A stretch of DNA of 33,053 bases from Nocardiopsis xinjiangensis YIM 90004 (GCF_000341145.1 NZ_ANBE01000043.1:1-33053); one strand, 5' to 3'; shown: positions 7,654 to 15,355, counted from the first letter of the stretch. Notes: generated by a model not told the origin, from the sequence alone. Numbers and translations: made by a program.

Positions 7654-8016
7654 GACAAAACTCCTCGGGTTCAACCCCGCAGCACGGGGAACACGACTCC
7701 AGTAGTACGAACGAATCCCGCCGAGGCGGGGATGCGGCGGGGTCACCCCGTCGGGGGACACGACCACCCTGGTTCCAGGCGTGCCCGGCGAGCTGTCACC
7801 GGACCCGTCCGGCCCGGGAACGCTCGTCGCGCACCCCTGCCCGTTCTATCGCGCAGCCCGAACGGGCTCCGCTGGACACGGGGACACTCGGCCAAGTCTA
7901 CTGGCTTCAGCGACGACTCCGTACACACCCACCGACGGGCTCCTGGAGAGGAGACGCCCGCCGGCGACCGTGTGTAGGCGCCTCTTCTCGGAGGGCTCGC
8001 GGCTCTCTCCGAGAGA
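7654..8016. other. Long spacer between prs and rplY with several hairpins
   Basis: No gene is supported in these 363 bases. Reading toward rplY (leftward): a prs terminator at 8014-7986; an inverted repeat with 8-bp arms GCCCGTTC/GAACGGGC at 7839-7867; a CCCGCC/GGCGGG stem at 7717-7730; and a CCCCG/CGGGG stem at 7675-7689 ending 21 bases before the rplY start. A TAGACT hexamer on the minus strand around 7900 could be a -10 element. The last two stems could belong to an rplY leader. Confidence 0.5.
7986..8014 (-). terminator. Hairpin after prs
   Basis: Arms TCTCGGAG (7986-7993) and CTCCGAGA (8007-8014) pair perfectly, with a further GCTC/GAGC-rich pairing inside the 13-nt loop. It begins 3 bases beyond the prs stop codon. 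Confidence 0.6.
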
Positions 8017-8985
8017 TTACTCGAACAGGCTCGTGACGGAGCCGTCGGTGAAGACCTCACGGACGGCGCGGGCCACCAGCGGAGCGATCGACAGCTGCGT
8101 GAGCTTTTCGAAGGAACGCTCCTCCGGGATCGGGAGGGAGTTGGTGACGATCACCTCGGAGATCGGCGAGTTCTGCAGGCGTTCGACGGCCGGACCGGAG
8201 AGCACCCCGTGGGTGGCTGCGGCCACGACCTTGGTGGCGCCCTGTTCGATGAGGGCCTCGGCGGCCTTGACCAGGGTGCCGCCGGTGTCGATCATGTCGT
8301 CGACCAGCACACAGGTACGGCCCTCGACCTCACCGACGACCTCGTGCACCTTGACCTGGTTGGCCACGTCCGGGTCGCGGCGCTTGTGGATGATCGCCAG
8401 CGGCGAGCCCAGGCGGTCGGCCCAGCGGTCGGCGGTGCGCACACGGCCGGCGTCCGGGGAGACCACGGTGATGTCGGACAGATCCAGCTCATCGGCCACG
8501 TAGTCGGCCAGGATCGGCAGGGCGAACAGGTGGTCGACCGGGCCGTCGAAGAAGCCCTGGATCTGGTCGGTGTGCAGGTCCACCGCCATCATCCGGTCCG
8601 CGCCCGCGGTCCGGAACAGGTCGGTCATCAGGCGGGCCGAGATGGGCTCGCGGCCACGGTGCTTCTTGTCCTGGCGCGCGTACCCGAGGAACGGAGAGAC
8701 CACGGTGATGCGCTTGGCGGAGGCCCGCTTGAGCGCGTCCACCATGATCAGGTGCTCCATGGTCGACTCGTTGACCGGGTCCGCGTGGGTCTGGAGGACG
8801 AACGCGTCACTGCCGCGCACCGACTCCAGGTAACGGACGAAGATCTCACTGTTGGCGAAGGTGTCGAATCGGGTGGGAACCACCTCGATCCCCAGCTCCT
8901 TCGCCACTTCCTCGGCCAGGGCCGGGTGCGTACGCCCCGAGAAGAGCATCAATTGTTTCTGGCCGGTGGCCTTCATCCCGGTCAC
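8017..8985 (-). CDS. prs: Ribose-phosphate diphosphokinase (PRPP synthetase)
   Basis: Makes phosphoribosyl pyrophosphate from ribose 5-phosphate and ATP, feeding purine, pyrimidine, His and Trp synthesis. The 322-residue product has the class I signatures: YARQDKKHRGREPISARL, the DLHTDQIQGFF segment, the PRPP loop VCVLVDDMIDTGG-like sequence (here CVLVDDMIDTGGT) and SVTSLFE at the C-terminus. The GTG at 8985, with GGGGGA five bases upstream, gives MTGMKATGQKQLMLFSGR, matching the Streptomyces-type start; a GTG at 9000 and an ATG at 8976 are in frame. It begins 15 bases after glmU stops, so the two are one transcript: UDP-GlcNAc and PRPP supply together. Confidence 0.96.
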   Translation of the reverse strand: MTGMKATGQKQLMLFSGRTHPALAEEVAKELGIEVVPTRFDTFANSEIFVRYLESVRGSDAFVLQTHADPVNESTMEHLIMVDALKRASAKRITVVSPFLGYARQDKKHRGREPISARLMTDLFRTAGADRMMAVDLHTDQIQGFFDGPVDHLFALPILADYVADELDLSDITVVSPDAGRVRTADRWADRLGSPLAIIHKRRDPDVANQVKVHEVVGEVEGRTCVLVDDMIDTGGTLVKAAEALIEQGATKVVAAATHGVLSGPAVERLQNSPISEVIVTNSLPIPEERSFEKLTQLSIAPLVARAVREVFTDGSVTSLFE

Positions 8986-9000
8986 GTGTTTCCCCCACAC

Positions 9001-10464
9001 TCACTGCTGATTGTCGTCGGCTCTGTGCCGCTCCGCGTTGTCGGCCGCCTCGGCGGCGGCTGTCCCGGGCCGCTTGCGCTGGGTCCATCCATCGATGGTG
9101 CGCTGGCGGTGCCCTTCGGAGACCGCGAGTGCCCCGGGCGGGACGTCCTCGCGGACGACACTCCCCGCACCGGAGTAGGCTCCGTCGCCCACCCGCACCG
9201 GGGCGACGATGGTGTTGTCGCTGCCGATACGCACGTGGTCGCCGATGGTGCTCCGGGACTTGCTGACCCCGTCGTAGTTGACGAACACCGAGGAACAGCC
9301 GATGTTGCTGCTCACACCGATGTCGGCGTCACCCACGTAGGTCAGGTGCGGAACCTTGGAGCCGGTACCCACGGTCGAGTTCTTCATCTCGACGAAGGCG
9401 CCGGCCTTGGTCCGCTCGGCCAGGCTGGTGCCCGGCCGCAGGTAGGTGTAGGGACCCACGCCGGCGTCGGGACCGATCTCGGCCCCTTCGGCTGTGGTCT
9501 CCCGGACCTCGGCCCTGTCGCCGACCGTGGTGTCGGTGAGCACGGCCCGGGGCCCGACGAGGGCGTCCTCACCGATGGCGGTCACGCCCGTGAGCCGGCA
9601 GCCCGGTTCGACCACGGTGTCGGCTCCGATGCGCACCTGCACGTCCACCCACGTGGTGGCGGGGTCCACCACGGTGACGCCGGAGCGCATGTGCTGCTCG
9701 ACGACACGGTCGTTGAGGAGGCGGCGGGCCTCGGCGAGTTGGACCCGGTCGTTGACGCCCTGGACCTCGTGCCGGTCGCCGGCGGCCCAGGCGCCGACCC
9801 GGTGGCCGTCGCCCCGCAGGATCGACAGGGCGTCGGTGATGTACTCCTCGCCCTTGGCGTTGTCGGTGGACAGGCGCTGCACGACCTTGGCCAGCAGGGA
9901 ACCGTCGAAGGCGTACATGCCGGAGTTGATCTCGTCGATCGCGCGCTCCTGTTCGGAGGCGTCGGAGTGCTCGACGATACCGGTCACGGAGCCGTCGGCC
10001 TCGCGCACGATACGGCCGTAGCCGTGTGCGTCGGGCACACGCGCCGACAGCACGGTCACGGCGTTGCCCTCGCTCTCGTGGGCGGAGACCAGCTCACCGA
10101 GCGTGTCACCGCGCAGGAGCGGAGTGTCCCCGCAGGCCAGGACGATGGTTCCGGAGAGGTCGGCGCCGGTGTCGGCAAGATGCTCGACCGCCATGCGCAC
10201 CGCGTGGCCGGTGCCGTTCTGCTCCTCCTGGACAGCGGTGTCGACGCCGGGGGCGACCTCCGCCAGATGGGCACGGACCTGCTCACGGGCGTGGCCGACC
10301 ACGACGACCGAGTGTCTCGGGTCGACCTCCCGGGCCGCCGCGACGACGTGGCCGAGCATGCTGCGGCCACCGATCTCGTGGAGGACCTTGGGAAGTTTCG
10401 ACTTCATTCGAGTGCCCTCGCCCGCTGCGAGGACGATGACGGCAGCCGGTCGGTTCACGCTCAC
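9001..10464 (-). CDS. glmU: Bifunctional GlcNAc-1-phosphate uridyltransferase/glucosamine-1-phosphate acetyltransferase
   Basis: Catalyses the last two steps to UDP-GlcNAc, the precursor of peptidoglycan: acetylation of glucosamine 1-phosphate, then uridylation. The 487-residue product has the N-terminal nucleotidyltransferase domain (LAAGEGTRMKSKLPKVLH at about 12-29, then QNGTGHAV, CGDTPLL, GYGRI, NSGMYAF) and a C-terminal left-handed beta-helix of hexapeptide repeats with KAGAFVEMKNS and HLTYVGDADIG. The last 30 or so residues are an Ala/Arg-rich tail. The GTG at 10464 has GAGGGG nine bases upstream. It leads directly into prs. A tRNA gene lies 256 bp upstream on the same strand. Confidence 0.96.
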   Translation of the reverse strand: MSVNRPAAVIVLAAGEGTRMKSKLPKVLHEIGGRSMLGHVVAAAREVDPRHSVVVVGHAREQVRAHLAEVAPGVDTAVQEEQNGTGHAVRMAVEHLADTGADLSGTIVLACGDTPLLRGDTLGELVSAHESEGNAVTVLSARVPDAHGYGRIVREADGSVTGIVEHSDASEQERAIDEINSGMYAFDGSLLAKVVQRLSTDNAKGEEYITDALSILRGDGHRVGAWAAGDRHEVQGVNDRVQLAEARRLLNDRVVEQHMRSGVTVVDPATTWVDVQVRIGADTVVEPGCRLTGVTAIGEDALVGPRAVLTDTTVGDRAEVRETTAEGAEIGPDAGVGPYTYLRPGTSLAERTKAGAFVEMKNSTVGTGSKVPHLTYVGDADIGVSSNIGCSSVFVNYDGVSKSRSTIGDHVRIGSDNTIVAPVRVGDGAYSGAGSVVREDVPPGALAVSEGHRQRTIDGWTQRKRPGTAAAEAADNAERHRADDNQQ

Positions 10465-10720
10465 AGAAGGAGACCCCTCGTGATAGCTGACGGTTGAAGT
10501 GTCGGCTCACCCTCCGGCGGCGCGCGACCCGCGGGTGCCGCACGGGCGGCCGTCGAGACCTGCGGCCAACATGGGAAGGATACATGCGCCTCACATCCGC
10601 CTCAGCGGGCGTCACGCCCGGTGGCGGGGGGCGCGAGTCGGACCTCCCCGTCAGGAGGCGTTCAGCGCGCGTGTGTGAGATGGGCCGCGTACGCCCGCGT
10701 CGGGCCTGCGGCCTTCCCAG

Positions 10721-10791
10721 CTCCCGGACCAGGACTCGAACCTGGACGATAGGGACCAAAACCCCACATGCTGCCATTACATCATCCGGGA
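10721..10791 (-). tRNA. tRNA-Gln (anticodon UUG)
   Basis: Reading leftward, the acceptor TCCCGGA pairs perfectly with TCCGGGA, with discriminator G at 10721. The D arm is ATGTAATGGCAGCAT; the anticodon stem TGGGG/CCCTA encloses the loop TTTTGGT, giving anticodon TTG; the T arm is CCAGG-TTCGAGT-CCTGG. The 3' CCA is not encoded. The 71-nt length and acceptor sequence fit glutamine. It precedes glmU. Confidence 0.93.
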
Positions 10792-10862
10792 CTGCGGGCG
10801 AGAACTCGTCGCGCCCGTCCGCTCCGGACCAAACATAGCGCGTTTCCAGGGGGGCTTGCCAA

Positions 10863-10895
10863 ACCTACGGCTACGTAGGTTACGGTTACGTAGGT
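10863..10895. promoter_or_regulatory. Repeat operator in front of the desaturase gene
   Basis: ACCTACG (10863-10869) and CGTAGGT (10874-10880) form a 7-bp perfect inverted repeat with a 4-bp spacer. A third half-site CGTAGGT follows at 10889-10895 in direct orientation, 15 bp on. A TTGCCA (10856-10861) immediately left could be a -35 element, so the repeats overlap the promoter about 100 bp before the desaturase. The TetR gene behind the desaturase is the obvious candidate ligand. Confidence 0.55.
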
Positions 10896-10996
10896 ATAGG
10901 TCAGGTCGCCGCGAGGGGTCTGTCGCGTTCGACCCACACATGCCCTGACCAGCAACAGAACGCCGTTCGACCCCGCAGACCCGAGGTGTGAGTGCC

Positions 10997-11959
10997 ATGA
11001 CCGCTGCTCCAGACGCCCCCGTCACAGAACCCCGGAAGAAGCACGAACCGATCCCGGAGTACGAGCCCGAGCCCCGCGGCAAGGCCGAGCGCTACACGGT
11101 CTTCGGCTTCGTGTTCCTTCCGCTCCTCGCCCTTCTCGCCGCCGTCCCGTTCTTCTGGGGGTGGGGGCTCACTTTCGTCGACATCGCGATCGCCGCGGTC
11201 TTCTACCTGATCAGCGGCCTGGGCATCACGGTCGGCTTCCACCGCCTGTTCACGCACGGCTCCTACCGGCCCAAGCGGCCGCTCAAGATCGCGCTGGCGA
11301 TCGCCGGCTCCATGGCCATCGAGGGAAGTGTCATCAAGTGGGTGGCCGACCACCGTCGCCACCACAAGTACGCCGACGCCGAGGGCGACCCGCACTCGCC
11401 GTGGCGTTTCGGCGAGGACTGGAAGTCGGTCGCCAAGGGCCTCTACTACGCCCACATGGCCTGGATGTACCTGGACGAGAAGAAGACGTCGCCGCGCAGG
11501 TTCGCCCCGGATCTGCTCAAGGACCGCGACATCGCGCTCATCGACAAGCTGTTCCTGCCGATCGTGCTGTTCTCCCTGTTCGCCCCGGCCCTCATCGGCG
11601 GCCTGATCACCATGTCCTTGTGGGGCGCCTTCACCGCGTTCTTCTGGGCGAGCCTGGTGCGCGTGGCTCTGCTGCACCACGTGACGTGGTCGGTCAACTC
11701 CATCTGCCACACCATCGGCGAGGAGAACTTCGAGGTCCGCGACCGCTCCCGCAACGTGTGGTGGCTGGCCGTTCCCTCCTTCGGTGAGTCCTGGCACAAC
11801 CTGCACCACGCCGACCCCACCTGCGCCCGGCACGGTGTGCTCAAGGGCCAGATCGACATCTCCGCCCGCACCATCTGGGCCTTCGAGAAGCTCGGCTGGG
11901 CCACCAAGGTCCGCTGGCCCAACAGCGACCGACTCGCCGCCAAACGCGTGAAGGTCTAG
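10997..11959 (+). CDS. Membrane acyl-CoA/fatty acid desaturase (delta-9 type)
   Basis: Di-iron integral-membrane desaturase that introduces a cis double bond into long-chain acyl-CoA or phospholipid acyl groups, tuning membrane fluidity. The 320-residue product carries the three histidine boxes: HRLFTH at 82-87, HRRHH at 119-123 and HNLHH at 267-271, plus two hydrophobic hairpins (about residues 38-75 and 185-225). The ATG at 10997 is preferred (GAGG ten bases upstream); a GTG at 10988 lies too close to that site. A TetR-family gene starts 14 bp after the stop and is probably co-transcribed. Similar in layout to DesA3/DesC-type enzymes of mycobacteria and corynebacteria; the redox partner is not encoded here. 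Confidence 0.92.
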   Translation: MTAAPDAPVTEPRKKHEPIPEYEPEPRGKAERYTVFGFVFLPLLALLAAVPFFWGWGLTFVDIAIAAVFYLISGLGITVGFHRLFTHGSYRPKRPLKIALAIAGSMAIEGSVIKWVADHRRHHKYADAEGDPHSPWRFGEDWKSVAKGLYYAHMAWMYLDEKKTSPRRFAPDLLKDRDIALIDKLFLPIVLFSLFAPALIGGLITMSLWGAFTAFFWASLVRVALLHHVTWSVNSICHTIGEENFEVRDRSRNVWWLAVPSFGESWHNLHHADPTCARHGVLKGQIDISARTIWAFEKLGWATKVRWPNSDRLAAKRVKV

Positions 11960-11973
11960 GATCGGTAGCCATC

Positions 11974-12633
11974 ATGGGAGTAGCCGACAGCGAGCAGAAG
12001 GTCCACGTGCGCCGCAAGCGCATGACGGGCAAGGAGCGTCGGCAACAGCTCGTCGAGATCGGCCGCGAGCTGTTTGCCGAGCGCGGGTACGACGCGGCTT
12101 CCGTGGAAGAGATCGCAGCACGGGCCGGTGTGTCCAAGCCCGTGGTCTACGAGCACTTCGGCGGCAAGGAAGGCATCTACGCGGTCGTCGTCGACCGTGA
12201 GATGCGCATGCTGCTGGACATGATGGGCGAGGCCCTGACCGCCGATCAGGCCCGCAGCAAGATCGAGAAGGCCGCGCTTGCTCTGCTGCGCTACGTCGAG
12301 GAGAACACGACGGGGTTCCGGGTCCTGACCCGCGACTCCCACGTGGCCTCGGGCACCGGCAGTTTCGCCGGCCTCATCAACGACATCGCCAGCCAGGTCG
12401 AGCACATCATGGTGGCCGAGTTCGAGGAGCACGGTTACGACCCCTCCCTGGCCCCCATGTACGCACAGGCGCTGGTGGGGATGTGGGCCCTGACCGGCCA
12501 GTGGTGGCTCGAGGTACGCAGGCCCCGCCGCGAGGTGGTGGCCGCTCACCTGGTGAATCTGGCCTGGAACGGTCTGTCCAGCCTGGAGGCCAAGCCGAAG
12601 CTGGCGGCCAAGGGTCGTCGTTCGGGACGCTGA
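11974..12633 (+). CDS. TetR-family regulator, FasR-like
   Basis: DNA-binding regulator of 219 residues. The N-terminal helix-turn-helix region (about 20-65) reads RRQQLVEIGRELFAERGYD...SVEEIAARAGVSKPVVYEHFGGKEGIYAVVVDREM, followed by an all-helical ligand domain with WALTGQWWLEVRRP and HLVNLAWNGL. From memory the N-terminus (ADSEQKVHVRRKRMTGKERRQQL) is very close to mycobacterial FasR (Rv3208), an acyl-CoA-sensing activator of fatty acid synthase genes; that assignment is recalled, not searched. Lying 14 bp behind a desaturase it probably senses acyl-CoA and controls desaturation through the repeats at 10863-10895. No good ribosome site precedes the ATG, which suggests translation coupled to the desaturase. 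Confidence 0.88.
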   Translation: MGVADSEQKVHVRRKRMTGKERRQQLVEIGRELFAERGYDAASVEEIAARAGVSKPVVYEHFGGKEGIYAVVVDREMRMLLDMMGEALTADQARSKIEKAALALLRYVEENTTGFRVLTRDSHVASGTGSFAGLINDIASQVEHIMVAEFEEHGYDPSLAPMYAQALVGMWALTGQWWLEVRRPRREVVAAHLVNLAWNGLSSLEAKPKLAAKGRRSGR

Positions 12634-12653
12634 CCTCCCGGGTACAGAACTTC

Positions 12654-12688
12654 GTGGGGCGGGTGTGCACTTCGCATACCCGCCCCAC
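12654..12688 (+). terminator. Terminator of the desaturase-TetR unit
   Basis: Perfect 11-bp arms GTGGGGCGGGT (12654-12664) and ACCCGCCCCAC (12678-12688), with further TGC/GCA pairing in the loop, start 20 bp after the TetR stop codon. It abuts the MarR operator. Confidence 0.8.
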
Positions 12689-12690
12689 TA

Positions 12691-12712
12691 TCTTGATGTC
12701 AAGAGATAGACT
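12691..12712 (+). promoter_or_regulatory. MarR autoregulatory palindrome and leaderless promoter
   Basis: TCTTGATGTCAAGA (12691-12704) has perfect 6-bp arms around a 2-bp centre, the usual form of MarR-family operators. TAGACT at 12707-12712 fits an actinobacterial -10 element and would start RNA at or next to the ATG at 12720. No Shine-Dalgarno sequence is needed or seen. Binding would block this promoter. Confidence 0.6.
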
Positions 12713-12719
12713 GGGACCC

Positions 12720-13229
12720 ATGCGCGATGAGGTGGATGGGTTGATCGAGGCGTGGCGGAGCCAGCGTCCGGACGTCGACGTGCGGCCGCTGGAGGTCTTC
12801 AGCCGCGTCTCCCGCCTGTCCCGACACCTGGACCGGGCCCGCAGGACGGTCTTCACCGAGCACGCCATCGAACCCTGGGAGTTCGACGTGCTCGCGGAAC
12901 TGCGCCGCTCGGGCCCTCCCTACGAACTCAGTCCCGGTCGGCTCCTGCGTGCCACCCTCGTCACTTCCGGGACCATGACCAACCGGGTGGACCGCCTGGC
13001 CGCCGCCGGGCTCGTGCGCCGCCGGCCCGACCCGGCCGACAAGCGCGGTGTGCTCGTGCGGCTCACCGACAAGGGCGCCGGACACATCGACGACGCCCTC
13101 GCCTCCCTCCTGAGCTACGAGGAGGGCCTCCTCGCCCCCATGCAGGCCGAGGACCGCGAGCAGCTCGCATCGTTACTGAGGAGCCTTCTCGCGCCCCTCG
13201 ACAAAGACTCCGAGGGCCCGCGGGGCTGA
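12720..13229 (+). CDS. MarR-family transcriptional regulator
   Basis: Winged-helix dimeric regulator of 169 residues. The DNA-binding part (about 50-120) reads EPWEFDVLAELRRSGPPYELSPGRLLRATLVTSGTMTNRVDRLAAAGLVRRRPDPADKRGVLVRLTDKG in short pieces typical of the family, including the wing motif DPADKRGV. The ATG at 12720 is chosen because it directly follows the -10 element and operator; the open frame further upstream is a shadow of the TetR gene. Likely represses itself. The codon for Leu152 is TTA, the only in-frame TTA I found in the genes of this window, so translation could depend on a bldA-type tRNA. The target genes, apart from itself, are unknown; the GDSL gene downstream is a possibility. 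Confidence 0.9.
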   Translation: MRDEVDGLIEAWRSQRPDVDVRPLEVFSRVSRLSRHLDRARRTVFTEHAIEPWEFDVLAELRRSGPPYELSPGRLLRATLVTSGTMTNRVDRLAAAGLVRRRPDPADKRGVLVRLTDKGAGHIDDALASLLSYEEGLLAPMQAEDREQLASLLRSLLAPLDKDSEGPRG

Positions 13230-13234
13230 TTAAT

Positions 13235-13261
13235 CGCCGGTAAGGCGCTTCCTCACCGGCG
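13235..13261 (+). terminator. Hairpin after the MarR gene
   Basis: Perfect arms CGCCGGT (13235-13241) and ACCGGCG (13255-13261) begin 6 bp beyond the MarR stop codon. Confidence 0.55.
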
Positions 13262-13312
13262 CACGCCCCAGGTGCGACCCTTTCCCCCGAGCACGCCGGT
13301 TGGAGCTGCACA

Positions 13313-14269
13313 GTGAGAATGCGACGGGCGGCGCTGGCCGCCACGACCGCGACGGCCCTGCTCGCCACGGCCTGTGGCGGTGGCGACGGCGACGGATCCG
13401 CCGGCAACGGGCCCAGCCACTACCTGTCGCTGGGGGACTCCCTCACCGTCGGTGTGCAACCCGACGACAACGGGACCTTGCAGGAGACCCGGGACGGCTA
13501 CACGGACGTGCTGTACCGGACCCTCCACGACTCCGACTCCACCCTCCGGCACGAGCGCATGGGATGCGGCGGCGAGGACACCACCTCCTTCCTGGAAGGG
13601 GGCAACGGCCAGTGCGAGGGCGAGTACGAAGGCATGTCCCAGATGGAGGCCGCCGAGAACTTCCTCGATGAACACGGTGAGGAGGTCGAGCTGGTCACCC
13701 TCACCATCGGCGGCAACAACTTCACCGGTTGCGTGGAGGAGCTCGGCCTCGAGGAGGAGGACGGGCCCGCCGTCGACGCCGACTGCGTCGAGGACGGCCT
13801 CGAACGCCTCAGGGCGGAGCTGCCCGAGATCACCGAGCGGCTGAGCACGGCCGCCGGCGAGGACACCCGGATCGTCGCGATGACCTACTACAACCCCTTC
13901 CTCGCCGCCCTGCTGCTGGAGGACGGGGAAGAGACCGCCGGCGAGGCCCCCGAGGGCACCGCGGAGGTCGAGGGCGGCCTTCCCGGCGACGCGAGTGTGG
14001 TCGAGTACGCCACCGGGGTCCTCGAAGAGATGAACGAGTCGATGCGCGGCACCTACGCCGACGCGGGCATCGACGTCGCCGACGTGGCCGACCTGTTCGA
14101 CTCCTCCGACTTCGAGGTGCCCGAGGACAGCGAGACGGGCATGCCCGCGAACGTGCAGGCGGTCTGCGACTGGACCTGGATGTGCGACACGGCGGTCGGC
14201 CCGGACATCCACACGAACCGGGCCGGCGCCCAGGAGATCGCCGGGCTGTTCGAGGACCGGCTGCGCTGA
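13313..14269 (+). CDS. SGNH/GDSL-family hydrolase, predicted lipoprotein
   Basis: Secreted or membrane-anchored esterase/lipase of the SGNH fold, 318 residues. A basic N-terminus and hydrophobic stretch end in ATAC, giving Cys21 as a probable lipidation site followed by a Gly/Asp-rich linker. Catalytic Ser43 is in YLSLGDSLTVG, the GGNN oxyanion block is in TIGGNNF, and Asp298 with His300 are in DIHTNRAG. Six further cysteines in the mature part suggest three disulfides, as in Streptomyces-type extracellular lipases. The mature protein is strongly acidic. GTG at 13313 has GGAG seven bases upstream; an ATG two codons later is also possible. Substrate is unknown; lipid esters are the family norm. 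Confidence 0.9.
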   Translation: MRMRRAALAATTATALLATACGGGDGDGSAGNGPSHYLSLGDSLTVGVQPDDNGTLQETRDGYTDVLYRTLHDSDSTLRHERMGCGGEDTTSFLEGGNGQCEGEYEGMSQMEAAENFLDEHGEEVELVTLTIGGNNFTGCVEELGLEEEDGPAVDADCVEDGLERLRAELPEITERLSTAAGEDTRIVAMTYYNPFLAALLLEDGEETAGEAPEGTAEVEGGLPGDASVVEYATGVLEEMNESMRGTYADAGIDVADVADLFDSSDFEVPEDSETGMPANVQAVCDWTWMCDTAVGPDIHTNRAGAQEIAGLFEDRLR

Positions 14270-14274
14270 TCCGT

Positions 14275-14304
14275 GCGGGCCCGACCGGTCTCCCTCGGGC
14301 CCGC
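14275..14304. terminator. Bidirectional hairpin between GDSL hydrolase and flavoprotein
   Basis: Perfect 10-bp arms GCGGGCCCGA (14275-14284) and TCGGGCCCGC (14295-14304) lie in the 40-bp gap between two convergent stop codons. Confidence 0.75.
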
Positions 14305-14309
14305 GCGTG

Positions 14310-15275
14310 TCAGACGGCGCGGGCGGAGACCGCGGCGGCGGTCTCGGCCTCCACGAGGTCGGCGTTGACGCCCGCGCCCGCCTTCGTGCCGGCCGCGGCG
14401 GCGGCCACGATCTGCCCCGCCGGGTCGGTGACGTTGCCCGCCGCGTACACGCCGGGTACCGACGTGGCGCCCATCGCGTCGACGGCGACCTTGCTGCCGA
14501 AGACCTCGCCGGCCGTCTCGAAGGGTTCGGCCGCCGCACCCAGCGACTCCAGGACCGTGGAACGGGCGGTCATCGTGGTCCCGACGACGACGGCTTCCAA
14601 CGGGAACAGGCGCCCCTCGGCGGCGCGCACCCCGCACACCTTCCCGTCGGAGGACTCCACCGAGCGCACCCGCCCCTCGACGACCGTGACGCCGCGGGCG
14701 GCCAGACGCTCGTACTGCTCGTCGGTGGGTTCGGACGCGGTGTGCAGGAACAGCTTGACCTCCTCGCTCCACTGCCGCCACATGAGCGCCGAGTGCACGG
14801 CGAGCGGGTTGCTCGCGACCACACCGATCCGTCGACCTCGGACCTCCCACCCGTGGCAGTAGGGGCAGTGCAGCACACCTCTCCCCCAGTGCTCGGCCAG
14901 GCCGTCGACGTCGGGGAGCCCGTCGACCAGGCCGGTGGTGACCAGGAGGCGGCGGCCGCGCACCGTGCTCCCGTCGTCGAGCACCACCGTGAAGGTCTCA
15001 CCGTCGCGCTCGGCGCGGACGGCCGTTCCGTGCCGGAAACGGGCGCCGTACCCCTCGGCCTCGGCACGGCCCAGGTCGAGGATCTCGCCGGGTGCGGCCC
15101 CCTCGCGCGTCAGGTAGGCGTGGGCGTGTTCGGCCGGAGCGTTGCGGGGCGTGCCGTCGTCGACCACCAGCACTGTCCGGCGGGCCCGGCCGAGCGTGAC
15201 GGCGGCGCTGAGCCCAGCGGGGCCGCCACCCACGACCACCGTGTCGAAGAGTCCGGTTCTGTCCTGTGTCTGCAT
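14310..15275 (-). CDS. NAD(P)/FAD-dependent oxidoreductase, thioredoxin-reductase-like
   Basis: Two-nucleotide-binding flavoprotein of 321 residues in the thioredoxin-reductase family. The FAD-binding GGGPAG is at 16-21, a CPYC pair (Cys137, Cys140) sits in LHCPYCHGWE, and the C-terminal FAD motif is SVPGVYAAGNVTDPAGQ. The CPYC spacing matches the redox-active centre of thioredoxin reductase, but no thioredoxin is adjacent, so the partner is unknown. The ATG at 15275 has AGGGAGG seven bases upstream; an earlier in-frame start lies inside the promoter region. It is divergent from an XRE-cupin gene, a pairing I recall from several Streptomyces genomes, and is probably controlled by it through the site at 15333-15347. 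Confidence 0.9.
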   Translation of the reverse strand: MQTQDRTGLFDTVVVGGGPAGLSAAVTLGRARRTVLVVDDGTPRNAPAEHAHAYLTREGAAPGEILDLGRAEAEGYGARFRHGTAVRAERDGETFTVVLDDGSTVRGRRLLVTTGLVDGLPDVDGLAEHWGRGVLHCPYCHGWEVRGRRIGVVASNPLAVHSALMWRQWSEEVKLFLHTASEPTDEQYERLAARGVTVVEGRVRSVESSDGKVCGVRAAEGRLFPLEAVVVGTTMTARSTVLESLGAAAEPFETAGEVFGSKVAVDAMGATSVPGVYAAGNVTDPAGQIVAAAAAGTKAGAGVNADLVEAETAAAVSARAV

Positions 15276-15319
15276 GTCATGACCTCCCTGGACATACAGG
15301 ATCGGCCAGCGGCCCCGGC

Positions 15320-15350
15320 TTGACAAACTTTCTTGCCAGTGCGGCAATAT
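15320..15350. promoter_or_regulatory. Divergent promoter with TTGCC-N5-GGCAA operator
   Basis: A consensus -35 TTGACA (15320-15325) faces right; CAATAT (15345-15350) is the likely -10 at 19-bp spacing, placing the start of RNA at the ATG of the XRE gene. The opposite strand gives TTGTCA at 15327-15322, a -35 for the flavoprotein. TTGCC (15333-15337) and GGCAA (15343-15347) form a perfect 5-bp inverted repeat inside the right-hand promoter, well placed for repression. Confidence 0.6.
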
Positions 15351-15355
15351 CGGGT

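Noticed and set aside
8209-10497. 762-codon plus-strand open frame opposite prs and glmU
   Set aside because: Antisense shadow of two strongly conserved genes; His/Val/Gly-rich composition with no family features.
10465-10720. Further tRNA or small RNA gene near tRNA-Gln
   Set aside because: No second cloverleaf or T-arm consensus is present; only GC-rich spacer with the probable glmU promoter.
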